Shown here: positions 4,195-7,463 of the stretch, in pieces
Position numbering within the stretch: the first letter of the stretch is position 1
Layout of the letters: the number at the start of each line of letters is the position of its first letter
Notes under the pieces: generated by a model
Databases searched by the model: none
What the model saw: the letters and a program-made list of their open reading frames with translations, nothing else
Told to the model about the DNA's origin: nothing
Program-made: the position numbers and the translations under genes
Assembly (NCBI GenBank): GCA_910578885.1
Contig: CAJTSH010000077.1
Span: 1-7,463 of the forward strand
DNA: 7,463 bases
Direction of reading: 5' to 3'
Origin: an uncultured Lachnospiraceae bacterium
GTDB taxonomy: Bacteria; Bacillota; Clostridia; Lachnospirales; Lachnospiraceae

Positions 4195-4575
4195 ATGACT
4201 ATATGTGAGCGATTATTTGAAACCCTAGAAAAGAAAGGGTTGAAATCCGTTGATTTAGCGGATTATATCCATGTTGGTACAGGTCAAATATCTACATGGA
4301 AGAGACGGAATACCGATCCACCCGCAAAATATATATCTAGCATTTGTGAGTTTTTAAACGTAAGTACAGAATTTCTACTCACTGGTACGGAAAAATCAAT
4401 ATACTCCTATCCATCCGAAGATACAGAGTGGTTATCGTTAATCCACCAATTACCTCCTAAAGCTCAATATGAATTTCGTGGAGAATTAAGAGGTTATTTA
4501 AAACATCTCAATGAATCATCTGTTGCAGCAGATAATGATTTGAAGAAGACAGGAACCGACAACATGGGAAAATAA
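4195..4575 (+). CDS. XRE-family repressor, CI-like (126 aa)
   Basis: The N-terminal 65 residues form an XRE domain: helix-turn-helix at about 16-37 (LKSVDLADYIHVGTGQISTW, then KRR), then YISSICEFLNVSTEFLLTG, the usual end of the fold. The C-terminal 60 residues are polar and helical (LPPKAQYEFRGELRGYLKHL) with no S24/LexA peptidase motif, so induction by RecA-dependent self-cleavage is unlikely. I use ATG 4195, with AAGGA 8 bases upstream; the longer frame from 4141 would start inside the control region and overlap the inverted repeat. It diverges from the Cro-like gene, as in prophage and ICE switches, and heads the rightward set that ends with the integrase. Confidence 0.82.
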   Translation: MTICERLFETLEKKGLKSVDLADYIHVGTGQISTWKRRNTDPPAKYISSICEFLNVSTEFLLTGTEKSIYSYPSEDTEWLSLIHQLPPKAQYEFRGELRGYLKHLNESSVAADNDLKKTGTDNMGK

Positions 4576-4577
4576 TA

Positions 4578-4599
4578 CCCTTCGTGTGGTACCGAAGGG
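4578..4599 (+). terminator. Hairpin after the repressor gene, weak terminator or attenuator
   Basis: CCCTTCG (4578-4584) and CGAAGGG (4593-4599) pair perfectly over 7 bp with an 8-base loop, starting 2 bases after the repressor stop. There is no U-run directly after (TCATGGTAAATTTT), so it may only partly reduce transcription into the channel gene, or protect the upstream mRNA end. Confidence 0.4.
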
Positions 4600-4645
4600 G
4601 TCATGGTAAATTTTAGGAAGAAACCAATCAAAAGAGGCAGGTTAT

Positions 4646-5359
4646 ATGGCTATCAGACAACGCATATATGAAATTATTGAAGTTGATGACAATGGCAATA
4701 CTTTAAGCAGAATTTACGATGTGATTATGATGTGCGCCATAGGTGCAAGTATTGTCCCATTGGCTTTTAAAGAACAAAGCGTTTGGATGTCCAATATTGA
4801 CAGAATAACTGTTGTTATATTTATTATTGATTACCTGCTCAGATGGCTTACCGCAGATATTAAAACAGGCAATCAAAAAAGTCTTCTGCTATATCCATTC
4901 ACTCCAATGGCTATAATAGATTTATTATCTATATTGCCCTCCTTGACCATATTGAACGGCAGCTTCAGATTGCTAAAAATCTTCCGTTTATTACGCTCTT
5001 GCAGGATTTTTAAGGTCTTTAAACTTATACGATATTCTAAAAGTGTGAATATGATTTTAACTGTGTTTAAAAAACAAAAAGAAGCAATGTTTACCATAGG
5101 AAGCCTTGCTCTTGCTTATGTCCTTATTTCCGCTTTAGTCATCCTCAATGTAGAGCCGGATACATTCTCCAGCTACTTTGATGCTGTTTACTGGGCTACT
5201 GTTTCTTTAACTACTGTTGGCTATGGGGATATATATCCCATTACAACTATTGGCAGGATAATTACAATGGTCTCCTCCGTCTTTGGTATTGCAATCGTTG
5301 CTTTGCCTGCCGGCATTATTACTGCCGGAATGATGGAAGAAATAAATAAAACGGAATAA
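4646..5359 (+). CDS. Voltage-gated potassium channel, six TM (237 aa)
   Basis: A complete Kv-type subunit that should form a tetrameric K+ channel in the cytoplasmic membrane. S1 is about residues 22-42, S2 52-70 (with D62), S3 84-102 (with D92 in IIDLLSILP), S4 106-130, S5 147-168, pore helix 174-188, selectivity filter TTVGYGD at 189-195, and S6 about 202-230 with a PAG hinge-like motif (221-223). S4 is textbook: R108, K111, R114, R117, R120, K123, K126 and R129 are all spaced by three, so voltage gating is likely. There is no cytosolic RCK or cyclic-nucleotide domain; only about 20 residues precede S1. The start is ATG 4646 after AGAGGCAGG. It lies 70 bases after the repressor and 81 before the TM2 gene. 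A full-length channel with an intact filter as cargo between repressor and integrase is unusual. Confidence 0.92.
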   Translation: MAIRQRIYEIIEVDDNGNTLSRIYDVIMMCAIGASIVPLAFKEQSVWMSNIDRITVVIFIIDYLLRWLTADIKTGNQKSLLLYPFTPMAIIDLLSILPSLTILNGSFRLLKIFRLLRSCRIFKVFKLIRYSKSVNMILTVFKKQKEAMFTIGSLALAYVLISALVILNVEPDTFSSYFDAVYWATVSLTTVGYGDIYPITTIGRIITMVSSVFGIAIVALPAGIITAGMMEEINKTE

Positions 5360-5440
5360 GAAACCAAAGCATTAAGATAAACAATACTGCAGATCAGAGA
5401 TACATGGACTTAAAAATGTATAACGATAGGGGAATGTGAT

Positions 5441-6088
5441 ATGGTATGGACAGCCGCATGGACTGATTTTACAATCTGTCTTCTTTTTGGGTGGCTCGGA
5501 GTACATAAATTCAGAGAGAAACGGGTAGGTATGGGCATTCTTTATATTGGCACGTTGGGATTATTTGGAATAGGATGGATAATTGATGTTATCTGCTATC
5601 TCAATGCAGCGATCAAAGGAGAACGGATTCAGGGAAACAGACCTAAGCACCTGTCTGCTGATGATGCTCTGCCAGTTGTTCCATCAAATGTCATGCTTTC
5701 CGATGGCGAAATCTGCCATTACTGTGGGGCTGCCACTCATGTAAAGACAAAAAATGTTATTGTAGGATATTCCGGTGGAAGTCGAGGCACCAGTATCAGG
5801 ATTGCAAAGGGAATGTCTGTAAGGGTAGGCGCTCAAAAAGCGGCCCCTATCAGAGGTGATGTGCAGGAACGCACACCCGGAGTTCTTTCCATTACGAATA
5901 AAAGGGTTGTGTTCTCCGGAAACAAAGGTGCTTTCGATAAGAAGATAACTGCTTTGTCATCTGTCACTCCTTATCAGAACGGTATTGCCTTCCAGTTCGG
6001 CAACCAACAGTATCCTTTAGAAACAAGTGAGCCAGAATATGTATATGAAACACTGGCCCGCATTGTGAATTCTTCCGAGGATATCTAA
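5441..6088 (+). CDS. TM2-domain membrane protein with C-terminal PH/GRAM-like part (215 aa)
   Basis: Residues 8-55 match the TM2 domain: two hydrophobic helices (about 9-22 and 31-52) joined by a loop containing GWLGVHKFREKR, the typical G-x-H-x-F/Y pattern. A linker (56-88) follows, then CHYC at 92-95, with H100 nearby, a possible metal site. Residues 145-210 look like a bacterial PH/GRAM-like beta domain: GVLSITNKRVVFSG (147-160), ITALSSV, and a final helix YVYETLARIVN. Such domains bind lipids or proteins at the membrane surface. The start is ATG 5441, 8 bases after AGGGG. Its stop overlaps the integrase ATG (TAATG), so the two are probably translationally coupled. The precise function is not known; the neighbour is a K+ channel. 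Confidence 0.8.
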   Translation: MVWTAAWTDFTICLLFGWLGVHKFREKRVGMGILYIGTLGLFGIGWIIDVICYLNAAIKGERIQGNRPKHLSADDALPVVPSNVMLSDGEICHYCGAATHVKTKNVIVGYSGGSRGTSIRIAKGMSVRVGAQKAAPIRGDVQERTPGVLSITNKRVVFSGNKGAFDKKITALSSVTPYQNGIAFQFGNQQYPLETSEPEYVYETLARIVNSSEDI

Positions 6089-7188
6089 TGCCGGCATACA
6101 AATACACCCTAAAAAACGGCAAAACATTGTGGTATGCTGCCTTTAACTATACGGACTGGACTGGGCAGAATAAGCATACCTGTAAAAGAGGGTTCAAAAC
6201 GCAGCGGGAGGCAAAAGAGTATGAGCGTTCCATTCTCGATCAAGAGAAAAACACCAGCGACATACTCTTTTCTTCGCTTGTGGAAAATTATCTGGAAGAT
6301 ATGGAACACCGTCTGAAGCCTACTACGATGGAGAATAAGCGCTTTATTATCGAAGGGAAGCTGCTCCCATACTTTGGCAGGCTGAAAGTGTGCGATATTG
6401 ACACCATAAAAATCCGCAAATGGCAGAATGAATTGATTTCATACCGGGGCGAGGATGGAAAACCATTCTCCCAGACATATTTAAAAACAGTCAACAACCA
6501 GCTTTCGGCGCTGATGAATTATGCCGTGGCTCATTACCGCCTCCCATCCAATCCATGCAAAGCCGCCGGCAGCATGGGGAAAAGCAAAGCAGAGGAAATG
6601 AACATCTGGACACAGGAGCAGTATGAGCAGTTTTCCGGCGCCATTCAGAAATCATCCGTAAAGCTTGCTTTCGATATGCTGTTTTACACCGGGATGCGGT
6701 CCGGGGAGCTGCTGGCACTCACCCCTGCAGACATCCTTCCCTCGAAGCGGGTGGATATCAATAAGAATTTTGCAAAGGTAAAGGGGGAAGAGCTGTTTCT
6801 GGAACCGAAGACCCCCAAGGCAAAGCGGTGTATCTCCATCCCCGACTTCCTATATGATGATATCCACGAATATATATCAAAGCTCTACGGGATTGGGAAT
6901 GGAGACCGGATTTTCTATTTCACGAAATCCTCTTTGGAAAAGGAGATAAAAAGGGCATCCGAGAAAGCCGGACTGCTGCCAATAAGGGTACACGACCTGC
7001 GGCACAGCCATGCAAGTATGCTCATAGAACTCGGTTTTACCCCTTTGGAGATAGCCGACCGCCTGGGACATGAATCAGTGAAGACAACCCTTGACACTTA
7101 TTCCCATCTGTACCCGGACAAAGACCAGAAGCTGGCTCACAGACTGAACCAGTTCCGCCGGACGACATCAGAAGGAGAAAGTTATTGA
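6088..7188 (+). CDS. int: Tyrosine recombinase (site-specific integrase, 366 aa)
   Basis: Length and layout fit Tn916/phage-type integrases: an N-terminal arm-binding domain (1-50, with AAFNYTDWTG), a SAM-like core-binding domain (about 60-155), and the catalytic domain (about 172-350). Catalytic residues are all visible: R204 in TGMRSGE, probable K241 in EPKTPKAKR, H302 and R305 in HDLRHSHAS, H328 in LGHES, and nucleophile Y338 in LDTYSHLYP. The enzyme cuts and rejoins DNA at att sites to insert or remove the element, usually with an excisionase for removal; a candidate is at 2640-2888. ATG 6088 overlaps the TM2 gene stop, with GAGGAT about 7 bases upstream. The attachment site normally lies near the integrase gene, and the repeats after 7189 are the place to look. 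The gene appears intact. Confidence 0.95.
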   Translation: MPAYKYTLKNGKTLWYAAFNYTDWTGQNKHTCKRGFKTQREAKEYERSILDQEKNTSDILFSSLVENYLEDMEHRLKPTTMENKRFIIEGKLLPYFGRLKVCDIDTIKIRKWQNELISYRGEDGKPFSQTYLKTVNNQLSALMNYAVAHYRLPSNPCKAAGSMGKSKAEEMNIWTQEQYEQFSGAIQKSSVKLAFDMLFYTGMRSGELLALTPADILPSKRVDINKNFAKVKGEELFLEPKTPKAKRCISIPDFLYDDIHEYISKLYGIGNGDRIFYFTKSSLEKEIKRASEKAGLLPIRVHDLRHSHASMLIELGFTPLEIADRLGHESVKTTLDTYSHLYPDKDQKLAHRLNQFRRTTSEGESY

Positions 7189-7225
7189 AACTCCTTGCGG
7201 ATTGTGGTATATTGAACATAAAGAA

Positions 7226-7250
7226 GGACACCTGCTGGTAACAGGTGTCC
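7226..7250 (+). terminator. Perfect 9-bp hairpin downstream of the integrase
   Basis: GGACACCTG (7226-7234) pairs with CAGGTGTCC (7242-7250) around a 7-base loop, 38 bases after the integrase stop. It lacks a following U-run on the + strand (CCCATAGG), so it is either an mRNA 3'-end stabiliser or a recombination-related structure. The stretch 7189-7351 has no gene; it holds this hairpin, the repeat at 7257-7280 and the terminator at 7296-7334. Confidence 0.45.
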
Positions 7251-7256
7251 CCCATA

Positions 7257-7280
7257 GGACTACCGATAGACGGTTAGTCC
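7257..7280. repeat. Imperfect inverted repeat with a direct repeat, att-region candidate
   Basis: GGACTACCG (7257-7265) and CGGTTAGTCC (7271-7280) pair with a single bulged base. The internal sequence TACCGATAGA (7261-7270) recurs exactly at 7353-7362. Positioned just downstream of the integrase gene, such repeats could be integrase core or arm sites, but there is no second element end in the window to test this. Confidence 0.3.
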
Positions 7281-7295
7281 GGTTAATCAAATGCT

Positions 7296-7334
7296 AAAAA
7301 TAACCGCATCCTTTGACCGAGGGCGGTTATTTTT
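7296..7334. terminator. Bidirectional rho-independent terminator after the integrase
   Basis: AAAAATAACCGC (7296-7307) and GCGGTTATTTTT (7323-7334) are perfect 12-base inverted copies around a 15-base loop. The GC-rich upper stem is bounded by an A-run on one side and a T-run on the other, so it can end transcription from the integrase side (+) and also from the leftward ORF ending at 7352 (-). Confidence 0.8.
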
Positions 7335-7351
7335 GTGTCTTGTTACTATCC

Positions 7352-7462
7352 TTACCGATAGAGTATCCTATTCAAAAGCAGGTCAAGCCAAAGCTTAACA
7401 CTGCCATAGTAACCGCCAAATAATAATGCGGTCAGATAAAAAATTACCCCAGCCCTTTGCGA
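7352..7462 (-). CDS. C-terminal end of a small hydrophobic protein (partial, cut by window edge)
   Basis: The minus-strand frame is open from the window edge to a TAA at 7354-7352 and encodes 36 residues with a membrane-like stretch (VIFYLTALLFGGYYGSV) followed by KLWLDLLLNRILYR. The stop lies 17 bases before the terminator at 7296-7334, which is correctly oriented for it. The composition is plausible for a one-TM small protein, but the start is outside the window and I do not recognise the family, so chance remains possible. Confidence 0.4.
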   Translation of the reverse strand, partial: SQRAGVIFYLTALLFGGYYGSVKLWLDLLLNRILYR

Positions 7463-7463
7463 G

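Noticed and set aside
6491..6718. Minus-strand frames inside the integrase gene
   Set aside because: The integrase has all catalytic residues in one unbroken frame; the opposite frames have no starts or recognisable features.
7189..7463. tRNA gene as integration target
   Set aside because: No cloverleaf with a T-loop GTTCRANNC-like sequence is visible on either strand here or at the left edge.

Overview
The window looks like part of an integrative mobile element (prophage, ICE or a remnant) from a low-to-mid GC Gram-positive bacterium, most likely a gut-type Clostridia such as Lachnospiraceae. The reasons are strong AGGAGG-type ribosome binding sites, GTG and TTG starts, tightly overlapping small genes, an XRE regulator beginning MANVTAKTSSN, a TnpV-type C-terminus and a Tn916/phage-type tyrosine integrase. 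I recognise the families by eye only; no search was run.

Layout. (1) Positions 1-583: an AT-rich block with two tandem copies of 'operator + small ribbon-helix-helix (Arc-like) gene' on the + strand. Each gene is preceded by three direct GCCGTCA boxes and one inverted box next to a TATAAT. (2) Positions 599-3649: a leftward run of nine small ORFs, read from 3649 down to a terminator at 626-599. In transcription order they are a small Cro-like XRE protein, a second XRE regulator, an excisionase-like winged-helix protein, a Cys-rich mini-protein, a SleB-type cell-wall hydrolase with a signal peptide, a two-TM small membrane protein, an unknown protein, and a pair of ORFs that look like one frame-disrupted gene ending in a TnpV-like tail. 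Several of these genes overlap and are probably translationally coupled. (3) Positions 3650-4194: about 545 bases without a clear gene. It is dense in inverted repeats and promoter-like elements, and it separates the leftward operon from a rightward XRE repressor. (4) Positions 4195-7188: rightward genes for a CI-like XRE repressor, a six-TM voltage-gated K+ channel, a TM2-domain protein with a C-terminal PH/GRAM-like part, and a tyrosine integrase whose ATG overlaps the TM2 stop codon. (5) Positions 7189-7463: strong hairpins, including a bidirectional terminator, and the end of a small hydrophobic leftward ORF cut by the window edge.

How it may work together. Two divergent XRE genes flank a control region with inverted TAACA/TGTTA half-sites lying on or between promoters that face each other. 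This resembles a lysogeny-type switch: one XRE gene rightward with the integrase side, the other leftward with the excisionase-like and hydrolase genes. The K+ channel and TM2 genes sit between repressor and integrase, a position where prophages and ICEs often carry cargo such as exclusion or defence genes. That role is inference. No conjugation machinery, phage structural gene, tRNA, rRNA or CRISPR is visible in this window.
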